The position numbers and the translations under genes were made by a program. From a bacterium (lineage in GTDB: Archaea; Nanoarchaeota; Nanoarchaeia; Woesearchaeales; UBA10216): DNA of 8,161 nt. A model generated the notes under the pieces. That model did not search any database. It was not told the origin of the DNA and saw only the letters and a list, made by a program, of their open reading frames with translations. The DNA is taken from contig JAAGZO010000974.1 of NCBI GenBank assembly GCA_024206195.1, forward strand, positions 1-8,161, given 5' to 3'. Positions 1 to 6,097 of the stretch are shown piece by piece; the first letter of the stretch is position 1, and each line of letters opens with the position of its first letter.

Positions 1-338
1 AAAGATCTGAAGATTTTGAAGAGTCTATTAAAAGGGGAAAGGCTCGAGGGTTGGCTCAAGTAACAAATGCGCTTTTTGAATCGGCAACTGAAAAAAATTC
101 AGTCGTGGCCCAAATTTTCTATTTGAAAAACCAAGATCCATCCATATGGAAAGACAGAGTCGAGAACGTACACGCGACATTGGACTTGAACCAGGTAATT
201 GACGGAGCAAAAAACAGACTTGGCAAACGTATGACAAATATAATCGATGCGAAAGAAATAAACCCTTTACATACAAGCGATGGAGAGGGGGAACAACTCG
301 TTTCAAAGAAGTTAAACCAAAAAAATCAAAAGGGTTAA
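1..338 (+). CDS. Terminase small subunit-like protein, 3' part (5' end outside window)
   Basis: The frame is open to the left edge (first full codon at base 3) and ends at TAA 336-338, giving 111 visible residues. A TTG at 51 could be read as a start, but the upstream codons are open and read as normal protein, so I treat the gene as truncated by the window. The stretch with VTNALFESA, then AQIFYLKN followed by W-K-D-R, matches the pattern seen in many phage small terminase or DNA-packaging proteins (LFxxA ... aIFYLKNr.p..W.DR). An N-terminal DNA-binding helix-turn-helix would lie outside the window. Such proteins bind the packaging site and recruit the large subunit. The position directly before a clear large terminase gene supports the call. 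The Lys/Asn-rich C-terminal tail could contact the large subunit, which is inference. An unrelated DNA-binding protein is the main alternative. Confidence 0.72.
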   Translation, partial: RSEDFEESIKRGKARGLAQVTNALFESATEKNSVVAQIFYLKNQDPSIWKDRVENVHATLDLNQVIDGAKNRLGKRMTNIIDAKEINPLHTSDGEGEQLVSKKLNQKNQKG

Positions 339-339
339 G

Positions 340-376
340 CGTTGGCAATCTTATCTCCCCCAAATATTAGCCAACG
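340..376 (+). promoter_or_regulatory. Hairpin 1 of the terS-terL spacer
   Basis: Perfect 7-bp inverted repeat CGTTGGC (340-346) / GCCAACG (370-376) around a 23-base loop. Three more pairs (AAT/ATT) are possible with one bulged base. It begins one base after the stop codon of the upstream gene. No U-run follows, so it does not look like a standard intrinsic terminator. It may protect a 3' end or form part of a larger leader structure. Confidence 0.45.
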
Positions 377-378
377 GA

Positions 379-385
379 AAGGAGG
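379..385 (+). promoter_or_regulatory. Strong Shine-Dalgarno before a 27-codon ORF
   Basis: AAGGAGG at 379-385 is the best ribosome-binding sequence in the window. The first ATG after it is at 398, a spacing of 12 bases, which is longer than usual. It lies in the unpaired stretch between hairpins 1 and 2. It is too far from the large terminase start (497) to serve that gene directly, so it suggests that something short is translated here. Confidence 0.5.
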
Positions 386-394
386 AAAAACCCA

Positions 395-424
395 ACAATG
401 TCAGCTCCTCATATCAGACATTGT
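395..424 (+). promoter_or_regulatory. Hairpin 2 of the terS-terL spacer, enclosing the ATG at 398
   Basis: Perfect 8-bp inverted repeat ACAATGTC (395-402) / GACATTGT (417-424) with a 14-base loop. The ATG at 398-400 lies in the left arm. The loop contains TCCTC (406-410), which is complementary to GAGGA (382-386) inside the upstream Shine-Dalgarno, so loop and ribosome site could pair as a pseudoknot. The pairing is seen in sequence; a regulatory role is inference. Confidence 0.45.
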
Positions 425-481
425 AAATACCCCCCCTTTCAACCTGGCCCGGGGGTGTTTGTCGTGGAACTGTTGAACTAA
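398..481 (+). CDS. Possible 27-residue leader peptide upstream of terL
   Basis: ATG at 398 to TAA at 479-481 encodes 27 residues with five prolines, beginning MSAPHIRHCK and ending VFVVELLN. The family is not recognised. In favour: the strong AAGGAGG upstream, a stop only 15 bases before the large terminase ATG, and the absence of any Shine-Dalgarno for the terminase itself, so ribosomes finishing this ORF could restart at 497. It is in the same frame as the terminase, separated by this single TAA and five codons. Its local G+C is about 49% (41 of 84 by hand count), higher than most of the window. Against: it is very short, the SD spacing is 12 bases, and the ORF lies over two inverted repeats, so the conserved object could be an RNA structure. 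Confidence 0.4.
   Translation: MSAPHIRHCKYPPFQPGPGVFVVELLN
425..460 (+). promoter_or_regulatory. Hairpin 3 of the terS-terL spacer (C-run/G-run stem)
   Basis: AAATACCCCC (425-434) pairs with GGGGGTGTTT (451-460): ten pairs including one G-U, with a 16-base loop. It abuts hairpin 2 with no gap. The C-run is seven long and the G-run five, so the stem can slip. Only three U residues end the right arm, and the longer T-run is 24 bases further on (484-490), so a terminator role is weak. A read-through attenuator or a structural element is more likely. Confidence 0.45.
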
Positions 482-496
482 AATTTTTTTATTTTT

Positions 497-2029
497 ATGA
501 AATACGGAGTAAAACAAGAACAAGAACTCATGACCGAAATTTGGTCAATGAATATCAAAGATGATCCCTACAACTTTGTTAAGTTTATCTTCCCTTGGGG
601 AGAACCCGGCACCCCCCTCGAAGAATTTACAGGCCCTCGCAAGTGGCAAGAAAAAATTTTACGAGATATTTCCATACACATACAACGCAACAACGGAAAA
701 GCCACACCAGAAATGTTTAGACTTGCAGTTGCAAGTGGTCGTGGTATCGGCAAATCAGCCTTAGTCTCTTGGTTAATACTTTGGATGCTCTCAACCAGAG
801 CTGGTTCTACCATTATCGTTACCGCTAACACCGAACAACAGCTTAGATCAAGAACTTGGGCAGAATTAGGTAAATGGCTAACACTTGCCATCAACAATCA
901 TTGGTTTACAAAAACAGCTACCACAATTAAACCTGAAGGTTGGTTTGAAGAAGCACTAAAAAGAGACTTAAAAATAGATACAGGCTACTACTACGCCCAA
1001 GCGCAGTTATGGAGTGAAGAAAACCCAGACGCATTTGCTGGTATTCACTCTAACTACGGAGTTTGTCTCATTATGGATGAAGCATCAGGTATTCCTGCAC
1101 CTATCTATTCCGTATCAGAAGGATTCTTCTCCGAACCAACCGAAAATCGCTTTTGGTTTACCTTCTCTAACCCACGCAGAAATACAGGCCCATTCTATGA
1201 TTCTTTCCATTCCAAGCGTAAATTTTGGGAATTAGAGCAAATCGACTCACGCACAGTCGAAGGAACTGACCAAAACCTCTTCCAATCCATGCTTGAACAA
1301 TATGGTGAAGATTCAACAGTCGCTAGAGTCGAAGTTCTAGGTGAGTTTCCCCATGCAGACGATGATGCAGTCATACCCATGGAACTTGCAAGAGCAGCAC
1401 TGGGTAGAGACGTTGCACTCAGCGCAACTGATCCTATTGTTTGGGGATTAGACGTAGCAAGATTTGGTGGTGATAACTCAGCACTTTGCGTTCGCCAGGG
1501 TAATACAGTTTTTGAAATTAAGACTTTTAAATCGATGGATTTAATGCAATTATGCGGTGCGGTTAAAAACTTATACGATGATGCAACCGCAATGAACAGA
1601 CCACAAGAAATCCTTGTAGACGTAATTGGCTTGGGTAGTGGTGTGGTTGATAGACTCTCAGAACAAAATTTACCCGTCAGAGGTGTAAACGTGGCTGAGT
1701 CTCCAGCAACCAGTAAGAACTATCTTAACTTGAGAGCAGAATTGTGGTTTGCGATAAAAGATTGGTTAGCGCAGCGTGATTGCCGACTTCCTTATGATGA
1801 TGAGCTTGTAGCGGAATTAGCTGCGCCTTCCTACAAATATACATCAACAGGAAAAATAAAAATAGAGTCAAAAGAAGAAATGAAAAAAAGAGGAATCAAA
1901 TCACCCGACAAAGCAGATGCACTTGCATTAACCATGGCAAGTTCAGCAGCAAGTTTTGGTGGAAGCACCTCCTTTTTGGGTTATAATTTCAAGAAACCTT
2001 TAAAATCCAAAATTCTACGAGTAGGTTAA
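497..2029 (+). CDS. Terminase large subunit (packaging ATPase and nuclease)
   Basis: This 510-residue protein has both halves of a phage packaging motor. ATPase half: ASGRGIGKSA at residues 79-88 is the Walker A loop (K86, S87), LIMDE at 191-195 is Walker B with catalytic D194-E195, and SNP at 224-226 is the coupling motif. Nuclease half (RNase H-like fold): acidic residues in GLDVARFGGD (D319, D326), in the ILVDV stretch (D375) and in SPDKADALAL (D471, D474). It hydrolyses ATP to drive DNA through the portal and cuts concatemers. The length is normal for the family and all key residues are present. No Shine-Dalgarno precedes ATG 497, and the upstream bases are a T/A run. ATG 530 (residue 12) is an alternative start, also without a clear SD. 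Reinitiation after the 27-codon ORF is possible. The stop overlaps the next start (TAATG). Confidence 0.96.
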   Translation: MKYGVKQEQELMTEIWSMNIKDDPYNFVKFIFPWGEPGTPLEEFTGPRKWQEKILRDISIHIQRNNGKATPEMFRLAVASGRGIGKSALVSWLILWMLSTRAGSTIIVTANTEQQLRSRTWAELGKWLTLAINNHWFTKTATTIKPEGWFEEALKRDLKIDTGYYYAQAQLWSEENPDAFAGIHSNYGVCLIMDEASGIPAPIYSVSEGFFSEPTENRFWFTFSNPRRNTGPFYDSFHSKRKFWELEQIDSRTVEGTDQNLFQSMLEQYGEDSTVARVEVLGEFPHADDDAVIPMELARAALGRDVALSATDPIVWGLDVARFGGDNSALCVRQGNTVFEIKTFKSMDLMQLCGAVKNLYDDATAMNRPQEILVDVIGLGSGVVDRLSEQNLPVRGVNVAESPATSKNYLNLRAELWFAIKDWLAQRDCRLPYDDELVAELAAPSYKYTSTGKIKIESKEEMKKRGIKSPDKADALALTMASSAASFGGSTSFLGYNFKKPLKSKILRVG

Positions 2030-2418
2030 TGAACAATATAGAAGATTTAATGCAAATGTTAAATTTACAAAACATGAACATTTTACAACAGAACAAACAA
2101 GTTCCTTTTGTAGATAGAATATTAAATCCAAAAAATTATCCGAGTCCTAGTATTTTTGATGATGCTGGAAGGATGCAAACGCATTTTATGTCTGCAACGC
2201 CAGACAAAGATGGCAATTGGTTTGCTTATCCAAATATAGTTTTTGAAAATGGTAAATATAGAAAGGTTAATAAAAACGAAGATGAGGCTTTGGCTGAAGC
2301 AATAAAAAATAAAAATGCAGTGTCTTTTGGTAAAGATAAAAACTCAGCCTTAAATTTTTCTAAAAATTATAAACCTTTAGAATTTAAAGAATATTACAAA
2401 GGTTTGTTACAGGAATAA
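2029..2418 (+). CDS. Small protein with a recurrent phage virion-protein module
   Basis: This 129-residue protein starts at ATG 2029, sharing one base with the terminase stop (TAATG) and with no real Shine-Dalgarno, so it is probably translationally coupled. Residues about 26-117 run PFVDRILNPKNYPSP, then a Thr-His segment, then DGNWFAYPNIVFENGKY, then alternating Ala/Glu and FSKNYKP near the end. I recognise this layout (VDRILNP..YP, TH.M, YPtIv..G, A..f...YK) from segments embedded in large phage structural and internal virion proteins. Its biochemical role is unknown to me. Here it is a stand-alone gene. By hand count its G+C is about 28% over 2041-2400, well below the terminase and portal genes, which suggests separate acquisition. 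Confidence is high that it is a gene and moderate for the module. Confidence 0.75.
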   Translation: MNNIEDLMQMLNLQNMNILQQNKQVPFVDRILNPKNYPSPSIFDDAGRMQTHFMSATPDKDGNWFAYPNIVFENGKYRKVNKNEDEALAEAIKNKNAVSFGKDKNSALNFSKNYKPLEFKEYYKGLLQE

Positions 2419-2420
2419 AT

Positions 2421-4532
2421 ATGGAATACAACAAAGACCAAGATGTCCAAGAGTCAGTTGATACTGAGAAACTTCAAGGCATATTAAAATCAGAACTAGA
2501 CGATGCTAGAGATTACATCGAGCAAGTAGGCGAAGATAGAGCTGAAGCAACTGAATATTATTTAGGTGATGCACCTAATGGACAAAGCTCCATGCAATCT
2601 GAATATGTATCAACCGATGTAAGAGACAGCGTACTCTTTATGCTTCCATCGATCATGCGTACTTTCTTTGGTACGAATAAAATCGTTGAGTTTGTACCAC
2701 GCAACGCAGAGGATATTCCCCTTGCAACCCAACAAACCGACTACATCAACTACATCATTCAACAAAAGAACCCTGGGTTCAAAGTTATGTATGACGTATT
2801 TAAAGATGCGCTTATTAGAAAAACTGGTTTTGTTAAAGCCTATTGGGATGACAGCATTAGTGCATCCACTCACGAATATACAGACGTAACACCAGAGGGT
2901 TATCAAGCTCTCATGTTAGATCCTGATGTTGAGATTGTTAAAGAGAAAGCAGAAATGCAATCTATGACTATCATTAACCCTGAAACGGGTGAAGAGATTA
3001 CACAAGAAACTCCTGTAAGTTATGACTTAACTATTAGACGAGTTAAAGGTAAAAACCAAGTTTGCATCGAGTCCATTCCACCTGAAGAAGTTTTAATCTC
3101 ACGTTTTGCTAGAGACTTACACAGCTCTCCTTATGTTGCACACCGCATGATTAAAACAGTTAGCGACTTGGTTGCTATGGGTTACGACAAAGAAGAAATG
3201 GAACAATACGCTGGTTCTGGAAACTTAATTGATGCTGAAACTTTTGAAGAAGAAGAAGCAAGAAATCCATATTCAGACGGAATTTACGATGCAAGAAATG
3301 ATGGCAACCAAAAAAATGTTTTATATGTAGAACACTATTTATTTTATGATTTAGATGGCGATGGAATAGACGAAAGGATAAGAGTATGTACTGTAGGCAA
3401 TGGCTTAAATATAGTAAATACAGCTCAATGGGATGACCTTCCGATAACTCTCTTCTGTCCTGATCCCGAACCGCACACCTCCATCGGTTCTTGTCCAGCA
3501 GATTACTTGAAGCCTATTCAAGCTGCTAAGTCTCAAATTATGCGAGACACACTTGATAGTCTGGGCCACGCCATCTTCCCTCGCATGGGAGTTGTTGAAG
3601 GACAAGTCAACATAGACGATGTTCTCAACACCGACATAGGACAACCAATTAGAATGCGTGCGCCAGGTATGGTGCAACCTTTCGCAGTTCCTTTTGTCGG
3701 TAAAGAGGCTTTCCCAGTTCTGTCTTACTTAGACGAAGCCAAAGAAAATAGAACAGGTGTATCAAAAGCATCAGCAGGACTAAACGCTGACGCATTACAA
3801 AGCTCAACTGCATCGGCAGTCTCAGCTACCATGTCAGGCGCACAGGGTCGAGTCGAACTTATTTGCCGACACTTTGCCGATGGCATGAAAGATTTATTTA
3901 AACTGGTCAACAGCTTGGTTGTTAAACACCAAGACCAACCAGACATGGTAAGACTTAACAATGAGTTTGTACCTATCGATCCTCGTTACTGGGATAGCGA
4001 CAAAGATTTAGTGGTAAATGTAGCAATATCTAAAACCAGCGATGCAGAAAAACAAGCTGTGTTATTACAAGTAGCAAACAAACAAGAACAAATCTTACAA
4101 CAGTTAGGCGTAAACAATCCATTGGTATCACTACAACAATATTCGAACACGCTTTCAAAATTAATAGAACAAGCTGGGTTCAAAGATACTAAATCCTTTA
4201 TCAATTCTGAAGTGCCACCTATACCACCGCAACCACAACAACCAACACCGCAAGATATGTTGGCTCAAGCTGAAATGGAAAAAGCAAAAGTATCAGCACA
4301 AAAAGCTATGATAGATTCTGAAACAGATCGCATGAAAATCATTATGGATGATGATAGAAACCGAGATGAAGCAGAGGCTAACATTAGGCTTAAAGCTGCT
4401 GAACTAAACGCTAAGTATGGCGCACAAATCAATGTAGCGGAGATCAACGCACTTATGGAAAGAGATAGAGAAACCATAAGACAAATTGCTAAGACCAATG
4501 CACAAGGATTGTTCACAGGCAATGGCAGCTAA
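2421..4532 (+). CDS. Portal protein, P22-like type
   Basis: This 703-residue protein would form the twelve-subunit ring at the unique prohead vertex through which DNA enters and leaves. It follows the terminase directly, as is standard. The size is close to the roughly 725 residues of P22 gp1. Supporting regions: an acidic N-terminus; DVRDSVLFMLPSIMRTFFG (66-84), then a long helical segment to about 142; IPPEEVLISRFARDL (about 216-230); a DLDGDGIDE acidic loop near 310; the PDPEPHTSIGSCPADYL region near 350; and NRTGVSKASAGLNADALQSS starting at 443, a signature stretch of this portal type. A Pro/Gln-rich hinge (about 599-612) leads to a charged coiled-coil tail (about 613-695), comparable to a barrel or tail extension. 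ATG 2421 has AGGA at 2411-2414, spaced 6 bases. The 3' end overlaps the next start by 11 bases. Confidence 0.92.
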   Translation: MEYNKDQDVQESVDTEKLQGILKSELDDARDYIEQVGEDRAEATEYYLGDAPNGQSSMQSEYVSTDVRDSVLFMLPSIMRTFFGTNKIVEFVPRNAEDIPLATQQTDYINYIIQQKNPGFKVMYDVFKDALIRKTGFVKAYWDDSISASTHEYTDVTPEGYQALMLDPDVEIVKEKAEMQSMTIINPETGEEITQETPVSYDLTIRRVKGKNQVCIESIPPEEVLISRFARDLHSSPYVAHRMIKTVSDLVAMGYDKEEMEQYAGSGNLIDAETFEEEEARNPYSDGIYDARNDGNQKNVLYVEHYLFYDLDGDGIDERIRVCTVGNGLNIVNTAQWDDLPITLFCPDPEPHTSIGSCPADYLKPIQAAKSQIMRDTLDSLGHAIFPRMGVVEGQVNIDDVLNTDIGQPIRMRAPGMVQPFAVPFVGKEAFPVLSYLDEAKENRTGVSKASAGLNADALQSSTASAVSATMSGAQGRVELICRHFADGMKDLFKLVNSLVVKHQDQPDMVRLNNEFVPIDPRYWDSDKDLVVNVAISKTSDAEKQAVLLQVANKQEQILQQLGVNNPLVSLQQYSNTLSKLIEQAGFKDTKSFINSEVPPIPPQPQQPTPQDMLAQAEMEKAKVSAQKAMIDSETDRMKIIMDDDRNRDEAEANIRLKAAELNAKYGAQINVAEINALMERDRETIRQIAKTNAQGLFTGNGS

Positions 4533-4695
4533 AATATTTGATATAGAAATATTAGAAGATGACATGGTGTATGTAGGTTCTGGAATTAGAGCAAAAGATG
4601 AAAGCCATGCACTAGCAATTATGATTATTATTTCTAATGGTATGGTGAACGAAGATTCAGAAATACTTAAATTTGAAGAAAAAACTTTACATTAA
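4522..4695 (+). CDS. Small hypothetical protein, 57 residues
   Basis: I chose ATG 4522 (MAAKIFDIEILEDD...) over the in-frame ATG 4486, because 4486 lies deep inside the portal gene, while 4522 gives an 11-base overlap with the portal stop, typical of this gene block. Only a weak purine stretch (AAGGA at 4504-4508) precedes it. The protein is acidic, with a hydrophobic run (about 31-38, ALAIMIII), and reads like a small alpha/beta fold rather than a membrane protein. I do not recognise the family. It sits between the portal and a set of very basic small proteins. Confidence 0.62.
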   Translation: MAAKIFDIEILEDDMVYVGSGIRAKDESHALAIMIIISNGMVNEDSEILKFEEKTLH

Positions 4696-4697
4696 TT

Positions 4698-4955
4698 ATG
4701 GCAACACCAAGAAAGGGTAAGGCAAAAGTAAAAGTAACTAAGTCTGGTAAAAAGGTTAGTTATGGTCAAGCAGGAAGAGCTAGTGATGGTGGTCGAAGAG
4801 TAAGACCAGGAACATCTAAAGGTGATTCATATTGCGCTAGAAGTCTTGGTATAAAGAAAAGATTATCAAAGAAAAAACAAAACAACCCAAATACTCCAAA
4901 CAATCTATCAAGAAAAAGATGGAAGTGTGTTGGAGCTAAATCCAAAAGAAAATAA
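4698..4955 (+). CDS. Lys/Arg-rich phage protein, DUF6321-like
   Basis: This 85-residue protein has 28 Lys/Arg and only 2 acidic residues. The order is KVKVTKSGKKVSYGQAG (10-26), a Gly/Arg stretch, PGTSKGDSYCARSLGIK (38-54), a Lys-rich spacer, PNTPNNLSRKRWKC (64-77) and a basic tail. The PGT-K-GD-YCARS-GIK and N-LSRK-WKC pattern, with two conserved cysteines (C46, C77), is one I know from small basic proteins of marine and cyanobacterial phages filed as a domain of unknown function, probably DUF6321. The function is unknown. The charge suggests nucleic-acid contact or a virion-internal role. The start lies two bases after the previous stop and has no clear Shine-Dalgarno. Confidence 0.78.
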   Translation: MATPRKGKAKVKVTKSGKKVSYGQAGRASDGGRRVRPGTSKGDSYCARSLGIKKRLSKKKQNNPNTPNNLSRKRWKCVGAKSKRK

Positions 4956-4959
4956 GGAG
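4954..4959 (+). promoter_or_regulatory. Ribosome binding site fixing the start at 4966
   Basis: AAGGAG lies 6 bases before ATG 4966 and overlaps the stop codon of the preceding gene (TAA 4953-4955). It rules out the in-frame ATG at 4927, which would begin inside the preceding gene with no such signal. Confidence 0.8.
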
Positions 4960-4965
4960 ACTACT

Positions 4966-5118
4966 ATGCCAGGAAAAGGACTATACGCAAACATTAGAAA
5001 AAAAAGAGCAAGAATCAAAGCTGGTTCAGGCGAAAGAATGAGAAAGCCAGGAACTAAAGGCGCACCAACAGCTAGTGCATTTAAAAAAGCAGCTAAAACT
5101 GCAAAGAAAAGGAGATAA
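4966..5118 (+). CDS. Very basic 50-residue phage protein
   Basis: It begins MPGKGLYANIRKKRARIKAG and contains 18 Lys/Arg and one acidic residue, followed by a KPGTKGAPTASAFKKAAKTAKK segment (27-48). The start is set by AAGGAG at 4954-4959. The KPG.KGAPTA.AFK.AAKTAKK pattern is common in tiny phage proteins of unknown function. It could bind packaged DNA or RNA, which is inference. Its start region resembles that of the next gene (MP-GKG-Y). Confidence 0.78.
   Translation: MPGKGLYANIRKKRARIKAGSGERMRKPGTKGAPTASAFKKAAKTAKKRR
5109..5114 (+). promoter_or_regulatory. Ribosome binding site for the 26-residue gene
   Basis: AAGGAG with 6-base spacing before ATG 5121. It lies within the last codons of the preceding gene and directly supports translation of the very short downstream ORF. 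Confidence 0.75.
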
Positions 5119-5120
5119 TC

Positions 5121-5201
5121 ATGCCAAAAGGAAAAGGAACTTACGGATCTAAAGTCGGTAGACCACCTAAAAAGAAAAAGAATAAAAAAAATAAAAAGTG
5201 A
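5121..5201 (+). CDS. Tiny Lys-rich peptide, 26 residues
   Basis: It reads MPKGKGTYGSKVGRPPKKKK followed by a Lys/Asn tail and TGA at 5199-5201: 12 of 26 residues are Lys/Arg and none is acidic. It has a near-perfect Shine-Dalgarno at 5109-5114 and a stop overlapping the holin start. The MP.GKGTYGSK.GRPPKK pattern is familiar from other phage genomes, where it is a small unannotated or hypothetical gene. The GRPPKK core resembles an AT-hook-like minor-groove contact, which is inference. It is short enough that standard gene callers tend to miss it. Confidence 0.72.
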   Translation: MPKGKGTYGSKVGRPPKKKKNKKNKK

Positions 5202-5677
5202 AATTCAATAAAATAAAAAACTTAGTCGGCTCACTCGCACCAACCATAGGAACTGCTTTAGGTGGGCCTATTGGTGGTATGGCTGCAAATGTTTTATCTG
5301 AAGCATTAGGCGTAAAAGCAGATCCACAAAGTATTGAGAAAGCAATTCACAACGCTACACCGCAACAATTATTAGAACTTAAAAAAGCTGAGAAAGATTT
5401 TGAAGTTCAAATGAAAGAATTAGATGTAGATGTCTATGCTTTACAAACCAAAGACATACAAGACGCAAGAAAAACATTTAGTGGTGATTGGACTCCTAAG
5501 TTTTTAGGCTCATTAACTGTTGTTGGTTTTATTGGTTATATATTTATGATTACTGCATATCCTATCGATGACTCTTCAGACGATATAGTCATGCTTATTC
5601 TTGGTTACTTATCAGGCATAGCATCAGCAGTTATTTCTTTTTACTTTGGCGCATCTAATAAAACTCCTGAAAAATAG
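5198..5677 (+). CDS. Holin-like protein (3TM, gene-transfer-agent holin type)
   Basis: A 159-residue inner-membrane protein candidate. A Gly/Ala-rich hydrophobic N-terminal segment (about 8-38) is followed by a charged middle (about 41-98), including TKDIQDARKTF (84-94), and two strong membrane segments (about 102-121 and 129-151), ending in a short charged tail. This arrangement, with a D..DAR motif just before two transmembrane helices, is that of the 3TM holin family first described for gene transfer agents. Such proteins open the inner membrane so that the lysin can act. The neighbouring peptidase supports this. The start is GTG 5198, overlapping the previous TGA by 4 bases, and has no Shine-Dalgarno, so coupling is likely. 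Confidence 0.8.
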   Translation: MKFNKIKNLVGSLAPTIGTALGGPIGGMAANVLSEALGVKADPQSIEKAIHNATPQQLLELKKAEKDFEVQMKELDVDVYALQTKDIQDARKTFSGDWTPKFLGSLTVVGFIGYIFMITAYPIDDSSDDIVMLILGYLSGIASAVISFYFGASNKTPEK

Positions 5678-6087
5678 TGTGGGCGTTTATGAAAAAAGAA
5701 CACGAAATAGATTGGGAAAAATATCCTAACTTTTCACCTAAAGAGTTTGCTTGTCAACATTGCGGTGAAAATGGTATTAGTGAATTATTATTAGATAAGT
5801 TACAATTACTAAGAACGGAACTTGATTTTCCTTTCAAAATTACTTCGGGATATAGATGTAAAGATCACCCGATAGAAAAGAAAAAAATTAATCCAGGCGC
5901 ACACAGAGATGGCTTCGCTGCTGACATATCAATCAGAGGTCATAAAGCATACGAAGTGATAGCCAAGGCAAGTGAGTTTGGTTTTACAGGCATAGGTGTC
6001 GCACAAAAAGGCGACAATAGGTTTATCCATTTAGATGTATCGACACATCAAGTAACAAGACCTAGACCTTGGATATGGAGTTATTAA
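5677..6087 (+). CDS. M15-type peptidase, probable endolysin
   Basis: A single-domain protein of 136 residues from GTG 5677 or 132 from ATG 5689. Features (long numbering): FSPKEFACQHCG (19-30), LLDKLQLLRTEL (38-49), ITSGYRCKDHP (55-65), then H76 and D83 in GAHRDGFAADI, and H118 in FIHLDV. H76, D83 and H118 fit the zinc ligands of the M15 D-Ala-D-Ala carboxypeptidase family (subgroup M15_3), which cleaves peptidoglycan stem peptides. The C-terminal W-I-W-S-Y is typical. There is no signal peptide, so release would depend on the holin encoded just upstream. I give the GTG because it shares one base with the previous stop (TAGTG), as at several other junctions here. Neither start has a Shine-Dalgarno, so ATG 5689 is equally possible. 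Confidence 0.88.
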   Translation: MWAFMKKEHEIDWEKYPNFSPKEFACQHCGENGISELLLDKLQLLRTELDFPFKITSGYRCKDHPIEKKKINPGAHRDGFAADISIRGHKAYEVIAKASEFGFTGIGVAQKGDNRFIHLDVSTHQVTRPRPWIWSY

Positions 6088-6097
6088 GGAAACAATT

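Noticed and set aside
28..363. 111-codon open frame on the minus strand opposite the small terminase gene
   Set aside because: It lies over a better-supported + strand gene, has an unremarkable composition and no recognisable motifs, and would be the only minus-strand gene in the window.
425..490. Hairpin 3 plus downstream T-run as an intrinsic terminator
   Set aside because: The T-run (484-490) is 24 bases beyond the stem. Only three U residues adjoin it, and terminating here would cut off terL from upstream transcription without an evident promoter.
473..501. TTGAAC and TATGAA with 17-base spacing, promoter-like, at the start of terL
   Set aside because: The -10 overlaps the terL ATG, so the transcript would begin about 10 bases inside the gene. 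It would only make sense for the start at 530, which has no ribosome site. Chance is likely in this A/T-rich stretch.
4265..4522. Minus-strand open frame of 85 codons opposite the portal C-terminus
   Set aside because: It is hydrophobic because it is the complement of the Lys/Glu/Asp/Ala-rich coiled-coil codons. It is a shadow of the portal gene.
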